DNA of 64,000 nucleotides from Streptomyces xylophagus. GTDB taxonomy: Bacteria > Actinomycetota > Actinomycetes > Streptomycetales > Streptomycetaceae. The position numbers and the translations under genes are program-made. The stretch covers positions 186,001 to 250,000 of the forward strand of contig NZ_JNWO01000015.1 of assembly GCF_000716435.1 (NCBI RefSeq), read 5' to 3'. Below are positions 26,728 through 34,660 of this stretch, in pieces. Under the pieces are notes generated by a model. It was given only the letters and a program-made list of their open reading frames with translations. It did no database searches and was not told the DNA's origin. Every line of letters starts with the position of its first letter. The stretch's first letter is position 1.

Positions 26728-28023
26728 ATGAGTGACGAACAGCATTACGAGTGTGTCGGCATAGGCGTCGGCCCTGCGAATCTGAGTCTTGCCTCTCTTC
26801 TGCACGGCAGTCCGGGGCTGCCGAACCTCTTCCTCGAGAAACGTGAAGTGTTCAGTTGGCATGATGGACAGCAGATCTCCGATGCGACCCTTCAGGTGTC
26901 CATCTTCAAGGATCTGGTGAGTCTGTCGGACCCGACCAGTCCCTTTTCTTTCCTGTCCTACCTGAAGGACAAAGGGCGGATCTACCACTTCATCAATGCT
27001 CAGTTCAGCGCGGTGCCGCGGCAGGAGTTCCGTAACTACCTGGAATGGGCCAGCCGGCGCAACCAGAACGTGGTGTTCGGAGAGGAGGTCGTCTCCGTCG
27101 ACTTCGACGGCGTATTCGTCCTGCGCACCAACCGGCGCACCGTCACGGCGAACAACGTGTCCATCGGCATCGGCAGCAATGCCTGGGTGCCGGCGGAAGC
27201 CCGTGACCACCTCGGCCTCACTCAGTTCCACGTCAGCGAATTCGTGCCTCTCAGCCGCGACTTGGCGGGGAAGAGGGTCTGCGTGGTCGGCGGAGGCCAG
27301 TCGGGCGCCGAGGCGTTCCTCGACCTCATCTCGCGTCCGTCCGGTGAGCGACCGCGCCGGGTCTCGTGGGTGTCACGCCGCCGCAACTTCTACCCCATGG
27401 ACGACTCGCCCTTCACCAACGACTTCTACATGCCCGGCTACTCGGACTACTTCGCCAGGCTGGACCAGGGGACGCGCGAATCGTTCAACCGGGAGCACGT
27501 TCTCACCAGTGACGGCATCTCCGAGGGCACACTCCGCGAGATCTATCAGCGCATCTATGCCGAGCGGTTCATCCAAGGCGACACCGACCTTGTCTCGCTG
27601 TACCCGAACCGGAACGTGATCGCGGTCTCCGCCTCCGACAACGCGTGGTCGTTGAAGCTGTCCAACAGCAACCATCCGGCGGTCCTCGGGCAGGTCGACG
27701 CCGACGTGGTGGTCTGGGCGACCGGGTTCCGCACCGCCGCGCCCGATTTCCTCGCGCCGATCGCGAACCGACTCGAGCGTGAGGGCGACGAGTACCGCAT
27801 CGACAGTGATTTCGCCGTGATGTGGGACGGCCCTTCGAACCGAAGCATCTTCCTCCAGAACGCGGCTCTGGGACAGCGCGGACTGGCGGACAAGAACCTC
27901 AGCCTGCTTGCCTGGCGGAGCCAGCGGATCATCGACCGCGTTCGATGTGTGCGCAGCAACGACACGGTTCCATCGTTCATCGAATGGTCGGCGAAGCTCA
28001 GCCCCGACGAGAGCGTGGGATGA
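26728..28023 (+). CDS. L-lysine N6-monooxygenase (SidA/IucD family)
   Basis: 431 aa class B flavin N-hydroxylase. It shows the FAD site GIGVGPANLSLASLL, the substrate region QVSIFKDLVSLSDPTSPFSFLSYL typical of lysine/ornithine hydroxylases, the NADPH site VVGGGQSGAEAFLDL and the ATGFR motif. It hydroxylates the side-chain amine of lysine (or ornithine) with NADPH and O2. Together with the two next genes it matches the Spb38-Spb39-Spb40 set of the s56-p1 pathway, where N6-hydroxylysine is joined to glycine. No siderophore synthetase is nearby, which argues against a siderophore role. It is separated from the next gene by 3 nt. Confidence 0.93.
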   Translation: MSDEQHYECVGIGVGPANLSLASLLHGSPGLPNLFLEKREVFSWHDGQQISDATLQVSIFKDLVSLSDPTSPFSFLSYLKDKGRIYHFINAQFSAVPRQEFRNYLEWASRRNQNVVFGEEVVSVDFDGVFVLRTNRRTVTANNVSIGIGSNAWVPAEARDHLGLTQFHVSEFVPLSRDLAGKRVCVVGGGQSGAEAFLDLISRPSGERPRRVSWVSRRRNFYPMDDSPFTNDFYMPGYSDYFARLDQGTRESFNREHVLTSDGISEGTLREIYQRIYAERFIQGDTDLVSLYPNRNVIAVSASDNAWSLKLSNSNHPAVLGQVDADVVVWATGFRTAAPDFLAPIANRLEREGDEYRIDSDFAVMWDGPSNRSIFLQNAALGQRGLADKNLSLLAWRSQRIIDRVRCVRSNDTVPSFIEWSAKLSPDESVG

Positions 28024-28026
28024 GCC

Positions 28027-29103
28027 ATGACACATGTCGACTTCGCGGTCGTTGGTGGCGGAATCATCGGGTGTGCGATCGCGCGGGAACTGGTGCTACG
28101 GGCTCCGCACGCCTCCGTGTTGGTGCTCGAACAGGATGCCGTCGGGTCCGGAGCCAGTCGCCGGTCGGCCGGTCTGCACTTCCCTCGTGGCGCGACGGAG
28201 CGGGTACGCCGTATGACCGGCTACAGCCAGGCCTACTACAGGGCCCTGCTCGACGCTGATCCGGCGTTGCCCATTCATCCGGTTCCCCTGCTGGTGGTGT
28301 CCGACCGTGCGGCTGTGGACCAGGTGGAGACGGCCTATCTTGACGAGGCCGGCCTGTCCCGCGTGGACGCGTTGCCGGACTGGCTGCCACCACTTTCCGA
28401 GGAGACGGCGGCTTGGACGGGCGAGGGCTGCCAGTACGCCGATGTCGGGGCGTTGACCCGAGCGTTGGCCCGGTCTCTGCGGCCGCGGACGAGTTTCAGG
28501 GAAGGGGTCTGCGTCGATTCCCTGGACCGGGTCGGGAGCGGGTACGCACTCGGGTTCAGCACAGGAGAGCGCGTCACAGCCGACTCGGTCGTGCTCGCAC
28601 CCGGCCCGTGGCTGGCCGCACCGGCCTGGCGGGAACGGCTCACCCCCCTGGGCGCCAGGGTGAAGAAGGTCGTCGCGCTGCACATCGAACAGCCGCCGGC
28701 GGCCGAGGACGGAGTCGTCGTCTTCCATGACGAGGACGCGTTCCTGCTCCCGCTTCACGAGCAGCGGCGCTGGCTCTTCAGCTACACCAGTCAGGTCTGG
28801 GACGTCGACCCCGACCGGCTCACCGGCAGCGTCTCCCCGTCGGACCTGGCCGAGGCCCGCGAGGTGCTGATCAGCCGCGCCCCCCGCCTGGCCGACTCCG
28901 CCCGCAGCGGAAGGGTGTTCTGCGATGCGTACAGCGCGGATCGGGAGCCGCTGGTACGCGCTCTGGACGAGGAGGGCCGACTGGTGTTCGCGGGTGCCGC
29001 CAACGGCTCCGGCTACAGGCTCGCACCCGCCATCGCCGCAGAGACAGCGCACCTGCTCCGTAGAGCCGTTGAGAACGTTTCCGACCAAGGGGGCCAGCAA
29101 TGA
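28027..29103 (+). CDS. FAD-dependent amine oxidase (DAO family) releasing hydrazinoacetic acid
   Basis: 358 aa glycine/sarcosine-oxidase-like protein. An N-terminal Rossmann FAD site (FAVVGGGIIGCAIARELV) and the VGSGASRRSAGLHFPRGATER stretch are typical, and the C-terminus has FAGAANGSGYRLAPAIA, the family's closing FAD-contact motif. In the s56-p1 pathway the counterpart Spb39 oxidises N6-(carboxymethylamino)lysine at the C-N bond to free hydrazinoacetic acid and aminoadipate semialdehyde. Its position between the N-hydroxylase and the cupin-MetRS gene supports the same role here. It overlaps the next gene by 4 nt (ATGA). Confidence 0.9.
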   Translation: MTHVDFAVVGGGIIGCAIARELVLRAPHASVLVLEQDAVGSGASRRSAGLHFPRGATERVRRMTGYSQAYYRALLDADPALPIHPVPLLVVSDRAAVDQVETAYLDEAGLSRVDALPDWLPPLSEETAAWTGEGCQYADVGALTRALARSLRPRTSFREGVCVDSLDRVGSGYALGFSTGERVTADSVVLAPGPWLAAPAWRERLTPLGARVKKVVALHIEQPPAAEDGVVVFHDEDAFLLPLHEQRRWLFSYTSQVWDVDPDRLTGSVSPSDLAEAREVLISRAPRLADSARSGRVFCDAYSADREPLVRALDEEGRLVFAGAANGSGYRLAPAIAAETAHLLRRAVENVSDQGGQQ

Positions 29104-31115
29104 ACGTGAGCGTCTTCTCCGCTGAGGAACTGCACCAGGCATTCGGCATCGAGATGAGCTCCGTGGAGAAGATGAGTGCCGGAGCCGGCTGGGGCCGGGT
29201 CGCTCCGGGTGTCATCTCCGATCCACACCAGCACGACGAGATCGAGATGTTCGTCGTCGTCGCCGGAACGGGATGGGTGGCTTTCGACGGTCGGCGTATC
29301 CGGGTGGAGCCGGGAACGGTGTGCCAGTTCGAGCCCTTCGAGACACACGTCGTCGAGAACGACGGAGACGTCGACCTGGTCTTCTTCGACCTGTACTGGC
29401 GCGACCCGGCGCGCGCCGCCCAGGCCGCGGCGGCAGGCGGTACGCGCCGCCGGTTCCACGAGAGGCCGGTCTTCGTCTTCTCGACCCCGCCCACTCCGAA
29501 CGGCGACCTCCACCTCGGCCACCTGTCCGGTCCCTACCTGGGAGCTGACGCCTACGTCCGGTTCCAACGCATGCGGGGCACTGAGGTATGGCACCTCACC
29601 GGGAGCGACGACTTCCAGAGCTACGTGGTCGACCGCGCCCGCCGTGAGGAGCGCGAACCGGCGCGTACCGCCGAGCACTACAGTGCCGAGATCGCCGCGA
29701 CGCTCCGCCTGATGGACATCGAGGTCGACCAGTACACAGCGACCAACGAGGACCCCAACTACCGGGACGGTCTCCGTACATACTTCTCGAAGCTGGTCGA
29801 CTCGGGGGCGGTTACCGTCCAGCAGACGGCTGCCCTGGTGGACGACGAGACGGACGCCTACCTCTACGAGGTGGACGTCTCGGGCGGCTGTCCCGGATGC
29901 GGAGGCGGCACCAGCGGCAACATCTGCGAAGAGTGCGGCGAACCGAACGTCTGCGTCGACCTGGTCGACCCGCGCAGCAGCCGGTCGGAGGCGCCGCCGA
30001 AGCAGCGACCTGTCCCACGCTTCGTCCTGCCCCTCCACGAGTTCGGCAGCGAGGTCGCCGATCACCACCGTCTCGGCCGGGTCCCGGCCCGACTCCGCGA
30101 ACTGGCGGACCGGGTGTTCGCGCGTACCAGGCTCGACATACCCGTGACCCACCCTTCGGACTGGGGCGTCGCGCCCGCGGACACGACAGTGGACGGGCAG
30201 GTGATCTGGGTCTGGCCCGAGATGTCCTACGGCTTTCTCCACGGCATCGAGGCCCTCGGCGGGCGTCTGGGCCGTGACTGGCAAGCCGTGACTCCCGAGC
30301 AGGACTGGAAGTTCGTCCACTTCTTCGGCTACGACAACAGCTTCTACCATGCCGTGCTCTACCCGGCTCTCTACCGGTTGGCGTACCCGCAGTGGAATCC
30401 CGACATCGATTACCACGTCAACGAGTTCTACCTGTTGGAGGACGGCAAGTTCTCCACCAGCAGACGTCATGCCATCTGGGGCAAACAGATCCTGCGACCG
30501 GAGACCGTGGACGCGGTGCGCTACTACCTGTCGCTCACGCGTCCGGAGCGGCGACGGACGAACTTCGCACTCGAGGCATACACGGAGACCGTTCAGCGGG
30601 TCCTGGTGGACGGCTGGCAGGGTTGGCTGAACGACCTGGGCGCACGGGTTGCCGGGCAGTACGGCGGGATCGCCCCCGACGCCGGTGTCTGGACTCCCGA
30701 GCACACGGCGTTCCTCAACCGCCTGGGGATACGGCTCGCCGCTGTCGCCGACAGCTTCGGGCAGGACGGATTCTCGCTGAACCGTGCGGCCGCCGAATTG
30801 GACGGGATCGTAGTCGACACCCGGCGGTTCGCCGAAGCAGAGGCACGGACCGCGCTGATCGCCGGTTGGAAGGACGAGGCCCGAACGGCCATCGCGCTGG
30901 AACTGGCCGCGGCACAACTGCTGGCCCGCGCGGCCACGCCGATCATGCCTCGATTCGCCGCCCGACTCGCCCAGGCGCTGGGGACGACCGACCTCTCGTC
31001 CTGGCCTTCCCAGGTCGAGCTGGTCGCGCCCGGCACCCGGATCGACCTCGAAAAACAGTCCTACTTCGAGGCCCTGCCCTCGGACTGGTCACTCGCCGAG
31101 GGAGCCACGGGATGA
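29100..31115 (+). CDS. Hydrazine synthetase: cupin fused to methionyl-tRNA synthetase-like domain
   Basis: 671 aa. Residues 1-110 are a cupin (DPHQHDEIEMFVVVAGTGWVAFDG, then FEPFETHVV), supplying metal ligands His-x-His, Glu and His. From residue about 118 there is a MetRS-like part: PTPNGDLHLGHLSGPYLGADAYVRF (HIGH motif), zinc knuckles CPGCGG...CEECGE, FGYDNSFYHAVLYPAL, and KFSTSR in the KMSKS position, followed by a helical domain. In the hydrazinoacetate pathway such fusions join glycine to the N-hydroxyl of lysine (ATP-driven ester in the MetRS part) and rearrange it to an N-N bond in the cupin. It is the strongest marker of N-N chemistry in this window. Confidence 0.95.
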   Translation: MNVSVFSAEELHQAFGIEMSSVEKMSAGAGWGRVAPGVISDPHQHDEIEMFVVVAGTGWVAFDGRRIRVEPGTVCQFEPFETHVVENDGDVDLVFFDLYWRDPARAAQAAAAGGTRRRFHERPVFVFSTPPTPNGDLHLGHLSGPYLGADAYVRFQRMRGTEVWHLTGSDDFQSYVVDRARREEREPARTAEHYSAEIAATLRLMDIEVDQYTATNEDPNYRDGLRTYFSKLVDSGAVTVQQTAALVDDETDAYLYEVDVSGGCPGCGGGTSGNICEECGEPNVCVDLVDPRSSRSEAPPKQRPVPRFVLPLHEFGSEVADHHRLGRVPARLRELADRVFARTRLDIPVTHPSDWGVAPADTTVDGQVIWVWPEMSYGFLHGIEALGGRLGRDWQAVTPEQDWKFVHFFGYDNSFYHAVLYPALYRLAYPQWNPDIDYHVNEFYLLEDGKFSTSRRHAIWGKQILRPETVDAVRYYLSLTRPERRRTNFALEAYTETVQRVLVDGWQGWLNDLGARVAGQYGGIAPDAGVWTPEHTAFLNRLGIRLAAVADSFGQDGFSLNRAAAELDGIVVDTRRFAEAEARTALIAGWKDEARTAIALELAAAQLLARAATPIMPRFAARLAQALGTTDLSSWPSQVELVAPGTRIDLEKQSYFEALPSDWSLAEGATG

Positions 31116-32650
31116 CGGACTCCGTGATCAACCGCGTGGTGGCGGGGCCGCCGGCTCCCGGCCACCGGATCTCCTTCATCCGGCTCGGCAGTCTCAGGAC
31201 GCTGGACCTGACCGAACTGTACGAGCAGTCAGGTCATGTCGCCGCCTACCTTCGGAGCCTCGGCGTCGAGTCGGGGGACCGCATCGGAATCCTGGCGGCC
31301 AACAGCCTGGAATGGGTTCTGCTGGACCTTGCCGCGCTGCGGCTCAAGGTGGTGGTCGCTGGTTTCGAGCCAGGCAAGTTCACCGATGCCGGAGAGCTGG
31401 TGGCACGCTACGGGCTCACGGTTCTGTTCACCGACCAGGACGTGCCGGCGGACGTGCCGGCGGCTGTCCGACCTTTCACCGATGTCGCCGAGGCCGCGAG
31501 GCAGACATGGCCGGAGCCGCCCGGACCCGTCGTGTACGGGCCCGAGGAGGTGACGACGATCAAGTTCACCTCCGGCAGCACCGGTGCGCCGAAGGGACTC
31601 GGGGCCACGGTCGGCAGTATCGACGCGTCGATGCAGGCCGTGCAGGAGATCTTCGAGCACCGGGGCGACGACAACCTCTTCGTCTTCCTTCCGCTGTCGC
31701 TGCTGCAGCAGCGGTACTGGCTCTACTCCGCCCTCTGCTTCGGCCACGACGCGACGGTCACCACGTACGAGGCGGCCTTCGCCGCACTGGGAACGGCCCG
31801 GCCGACTGTGGTGATGGGCGTACCGGCGTTCTTCGAGGCCGCCAGGCAGCAGATCAGCCAGGATGCCGCTCGCGCGGACGGCATCGCGCCGGAGGCGGCT
31901 CGCCGCGCGGCCGCGCGGCGGCTGTTCGGCGATCGGATCCGCTACCTGTGGACGGGATCGGCGCCGGCGGACAGGGAGGTGCTGCACTACCTCACCGACG
32001 CGGGCCTTCCCATCTACGAGGGCTACGGGCTGAACGAGACGTGCATCGTCAGCAAGAACCATCCTGGCGCCCACAGGGAGGGCAGCGTGGGGAGGGTGCT
32101 GCGGGGGAAGGAGGTGCTGTTCGACGAGGACGGCGTGCTCCTGGTACGAAGCGAGCATCCGGTGAACCAGCGCTACGAGTTCGCCGAGCCCGGTGACTCC
32201 GAGCGGCTGTTCGTCGCGGACGGGGTGGTGCGCACCGGCGACCTCGGTTACGTGGACGAGGACGGCTTCCTGTTCATCCAGGGGCGCGCCGACGACGTCA
32301 TCGTGCTGGGGAACGGCAAGAAGGTGATCGTCCGGCCCATCGAGGAGCACATGCGGACGAGTCCGGCGATCGAGGAGTGTGTGGTGTTCTGCCCCGCGCA
32401 GACGTCCCTGGTGGCGGTGGTCTCGCCGTCCTCCGACACGGCCGACCTCGATGCGATCGCCGAACAACTGGCCCGCACCAACGCCTCGTTCGGCCGTGAT
32501 GAACAGATTCGCAAGGTCGTGGTCGCGAGCCCGCGGCCCAGTATCGCCAACGGAATGCTCACCTCGCAGTTCAAGCCGAAACGACAGGCCATTTTCGCTG
32601 CCTTCCAGTCGGAGATCACGAACAACCAGGACGGTATTCATGCCCAGTGA
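31112..32650 (+). CDS. AMP-forming ligase, likely hydrazinoacetyl-ACP loading
   Basis: 512 aa ANL-superfamily adenylating enzyme starting at the ATG that overlaps the hydrazine synthetase stop (ATGA). Motifs: IKFTSGSTGAPKGLGATVGS (P-loop), LWTGSAPADREVLHYLTDAGLPIYEGYGLNET, RTGDLGYVDEDGFLFIQGRADDVIVLGNGKKV, and a C-terminal subdomain in which SQFKPKRQAIFAAF supplies the usual catalytic-Lys region. It has no carrier or condensation domain, so it is a stand-alone ligase. Its place right after the hydrazine synthetase and before a dedicated ACP indicates that it activates hydrazinoacetic acid (or its N-acyl form) and loads it on that ACP. The substrate is inference from context. Confidence 0.9.
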   Translation: MTDSVINRVVAGPPAPGHRISFIRLGSLRTLDLTELYEQSGHVAAYLRSLGVESGDRIGILAANSLEWVLLDLAALRLKVVVAGFEPGKFTDAGELVARYGLTVLFTDQDVPADVPAAVRPFTDVAEAARQTWPEPPGPVVYGPEEVTTIKFTSGSTGAPKGLGATVGSIDASMQAVQEIFEHRGDDNLFVFLPLSLLQQRYWLYSALCFGHDATVTTYEAAFAALGTARPTVVMGVPAFFEAARQQISQDAARADGIAPEAARRAAARRLFGDRIRYLWTGSAPADREVLHYLTDAGLPIYEGYGLNETCIVSKNHPGAHREGSVGRVLRGKEVLFDEDGVLLVRSEHPVNQRYEFAEPGDSERLFVADGVVRTGDLGYVDEDGFLFIQGRADDVIVLGNGKKVIVRPIEEHMRTSPAIEECVVFCPAQTSLVAVVSPSSDTADLDAIAEQLARTNASFGRDEQIRKVVVASPRPSIANGMLTSQFKPKRQAIFAAFQSEITNNQDGIHAQ

Positions 32651-32900
32651 CGTCGAGACCATCGCGCGGGAAAACCTGTCGGCCGCGATCCAGCCGGCCG
32701 CGGACCCGCACGAGATCGAACTTGAACTCGAGCTGACCGACTACGGCTTGACCTCGTTGCAGAAGGTCCTGTTCCTGACTCGGCTCTGCGAGGATCTCGC
32801 GGTCGACCTCGCGTATCTGACCGAGCGCGACGTCGCAGAGATGCGCACGCTCCACGATGTTGTCGACACATTGTCACGCTACGCCGGAAAGGCTTCTTAG
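32640..32900 (+). CDS. Dedicated acyl carrier protein of the hydrazinoacetate branch
   Basis: 86 aa. The ATG at 32640 overlaps the ligase gene by 11 nt. The carrier motif is ELTDYGLTSLQKVLFLTRL, with Ser near residue 39 as the phosphopantetheine site; here GLTSL replaces the more common GxDSL. The last helix reads TERDVAEMRTLHDVVDTLSRY. It is too small to contain anything else. The tight coupling to the upstream ligase and downstream GNAT suggests these three form the loading and N-acylation unit. Confidence 0.88.
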   Translation: MPSDVETIARENLSAAIQPAADPHEIELELELTDYGLTSLQKVLFLTRLCEDLAVDLAYLTERDVAEMRTLHDVVDTLSRYAGKAS

Positions 32901-32901
32901 A

Positions 32902-33516
32902 GTGAGTTGGGCAGAGCTGGCCGCGGCCACACTGGAGAACGACCACGTGAGGCTGCGTCCGATCAGTCCCGAGGACCGCGAGTCGATCCACGACATCGCG
33001 ATGGACCCGGTGATCTGGCGCTACTTCGTGAGCCTGGTCGAGACGGAGGAGGACTTCGAAGCCTTCTTCCAGGGCATGGTCGCCGACCACGCGGCAGGCA
33101 GGCGTGTGGTCTTCCACATCACCGACAAGACGACGGGGCGATGCGCGGGGAGCATGAGCTTCGGCAACCTCTCCGAGGCGGACGCGCGCCTGGAGATCGG
33201 CTGGTCCTGGCTGGGCGTCGACTTCCAGGGCCGCGGCATCAACCGCTGGGCAAAGTACCTCCTGCTCGAGCACGCCTTCGAGAACCTGGGCGCCGAGCGC
33301 GTGGAGTTCAAGACGGACCAGCTCAACGCGCAGGCCCGACAGGGCCTGCGCAACATCGGCGCCCTGGAGGAGGGCGTCCTTCGCAGCTTCAACCCGATGC
33401 CGGGCGGCAGGCGCCGGGACGCCGTCTACTACAGCGTGTTGCGCGGTGAGTGGTCGTGGCTCAAGGACGAGCTGGCCACCAACGCGAAGGTGACCCGTCA
33501 GGGCATGGCGGTGTGA
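32902..33516 (+). CDS. GNAT N-acyltransferase, likely acting on carrier-bound hydrazinoacetate
   Basis: 204 aa. It starts at the GTG 1 nt after the ACP stop, with GGAAAGG upstream. It is a RimJ/RimL-like GNAT: VRLRPISPEDRESIHDIA at the start, LEIGWSWLGVDFQGRGINRWAKYLLLEHAF (acyl-CoA pyrophosphate site GRGIN) and VEFKTDQLNAQARQGLRNIGALEEG. The GNAT of the triacsin hydrazinoacetate pathway acylates the distal nitrogen before or after loading, and this gene sits at the same position in the cassette. It could protect the nucleophilic hydrazine during assembly. Transfer of another acyl group, or self-resistance acetylation, are alternatives. Confidence 0.85.
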   Translation: MSWAELAAATLENDHVRLRPISPEDRESIHDIAMDPVIWRYFVSLVETEEDFEAFFQGMVADHAAGRRVVFHITDKTTGRCAGSMSFGNLSEADARLEIGWSWLGVDFQGRGINRWAKYLLLEHAFENLGAERVEFKTDQLNAQARQGLRNIGALEEGVLRSFNPMPGGRRRDAVYYSVLRGEWSWLKDELATNAKVTRQGMAV

Positions 33517-34559
33517 CCGGCGGAGCGGGCGTCACCCATCTGCGTCTCTGCGGCGATCCCTATGAGGTCGGCCGACAGCACGGGGCAGCTCTCGCCGGTC
33601 CGCTGCGCGGCTTCGTCGACGACTCGCTCTGCCGCCTCAACCTGCTGCTGGACGAACCTGTCACGACGGCCGGGCTCGAACCGGTGCTGTCCGCGTTCGA
33701 CAAGGTGATCACCGCAGAGCTGCCACGGCTGGCCGAGGAGATCACCGGACTCGCCGACGGGATCGGAATCCACCGTGACCAGGCGCTGCTGCTGCAACTG
33801 CGCCGGGAGATCCTGGGCTACCGGAAGATCCCGGCGCGAGGCGACTGCACCACCTACGCCAAGGCCGGTTCCCATCCGGTCCTGGCCCAGACGGTGGACC
33901 TCAACGGCGACCTGGACGATCAGATCAGCGTCCTCGACGTCCGACTCACAGGTTCCCCGCGCCGGGCGCTGGTGCTCAGTTTCGCGGGCCTGCTCGGCTA
34001 TCTCGGGGTCAACAGCGACGGCCTGGCCGTGGGCCTCAACCTGGTCCTCGGAGGCGACTGGAAACCCGGAGTCCCGCCGTACCTGGCCATTCGCCACGTG
34101 CTGGACTCCGCTGCCACCGTCGACGAGGCGGTCGAGTGCCTCCGCGGTCTCCCGCTGGCCAGCTCACGGTCGTTCATGCTCTGCGACGCGGGCAAAGCGG
34201 TCTGGGTGGAGGCTCTGGACGGCCGGTTCCGGTGCCTCGAAGCCCAACAGGCCGAGCACACCAACCACTTCCTCCACCCCGAGTTCGAACCCTTCGACGA
34301 GATCAACGTCTTCGCGCGGAACTCCTCACGCCGAAGGCTGGAGGCGTGCCGCGCCGGTCTCGCCGCGATGGCACCGGCCGCAGGGGTGGAGGAGCATTTC
34401 GCTCTGCTCTCGGCCCCTCCCATCCGCGTTGTCGGAACCGGTGACATCCGGTACGAGCGCACCGTCGCCGCCGCCGTCGCATTGCCGGGGAGCGGCCGGC
34501 TGTACATCAGGCCGGGTGATCCCGCCACATCTGTCACGGGGGAGTTCACCTTCACGTGA
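33513..34559 (+). CDS. C45-family Ntn acyltransferase/hydrolase
   Basis: 348 aa. The GTG start overlaps the GNAT stop (GTGA). It belongs to the acyl-CoA:6-APA acyltransferase-like C45 peptidase family: VTHLRLCGDPYEVGRQHGAAL near the N-terminus, and RGDCTTYAK, where cleavage before Cys (near residue 111) would expose the N-terminal nucleophile. Later motifs are VLAQTVDLN, LLGYLGVNSDGLAVGLNLV and HTNHFLHPE. Such enzymes hydrolyse or form amides. In this position a plausible job is removal of the acyl group added by the neighbouring GNAT, or transfer of the hydrazino-acyl unit to an amine. Autoprocessing is expected but not provable from sequence. Confidence 0.85.
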   Translation: MTGGAGVTHLRLCGDPYEVGRQHGAALAGPLRGFVDDSLCRLNLLLDEPVTTAGLEPVLSAFDKVITAELPRLAEEITGLADGIGIHRDQALLLQLRREILGYRKIPARGDCTTYAKAGSHPVLAQTVDLNGDLDDQISVLDVRLTGSPRRALVLSFAGLLGYLGVNSDGLAVGLNLVLGGDWKPGVPPYLAIRHVLDSAATVDEAVECLRGLPLASSRSFMLCDAGKAVWVEALDGRFRCLEAQQAEHTNHFLHPEFEPFDEINVFARNSSRRRLEACRAGLAAMAPAAGVEEHFALLSAPPIRVVGTGDIRYERTVAAAVALPGSGRLYIRPGDPATSVTGEFTFT

Positions 34560-34615
34560 TCCGCGGCCGCTGTGCGAACGCATCTTGATCTTTTCGAACT
34601 CCGACGGGCGGGAAC

Positions 34616-34660
34616 ATGAACGTGCTCGACGAGGCGTTTCCGGAAGGGAACCTGTCATGA
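34616..34660 (+). CDS. Possible 14-codon leader ORF coupled to the E1alpha gene
   Basis: ATG 34616 opens MNVLDEAFPEGNLS and stops at the TGA that overlaps the E1alpha start (ATGA, 34657-34660). GGGCGGGAAC lies just before it. Translation through this peptide could feed the E1alpha start. Coding value is uncertain. Confidence 0.3.
   Translation: MNVLDEAFPEGNLS

Noticed and set aside
26728..31115. Siderophore biosynthesis as the role of the lysine N-hydroxylase
   Set aside because: No NIS synthetase, N-acyltransferase for hydroxamates, or siderophore uptake gene is adjacent, and the cupin-MetRS and DAO partners point to hydrazinoacetate.
29100..31115. Extra methionyl-tRNA synthetase as self-resistance copy
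   Set aside because: The N-terminal cupin fusion and the position between N-hydroxylase, oxidase and ligase fit hydrazine synthetases; a resistance MetRS would not carry a cupin.
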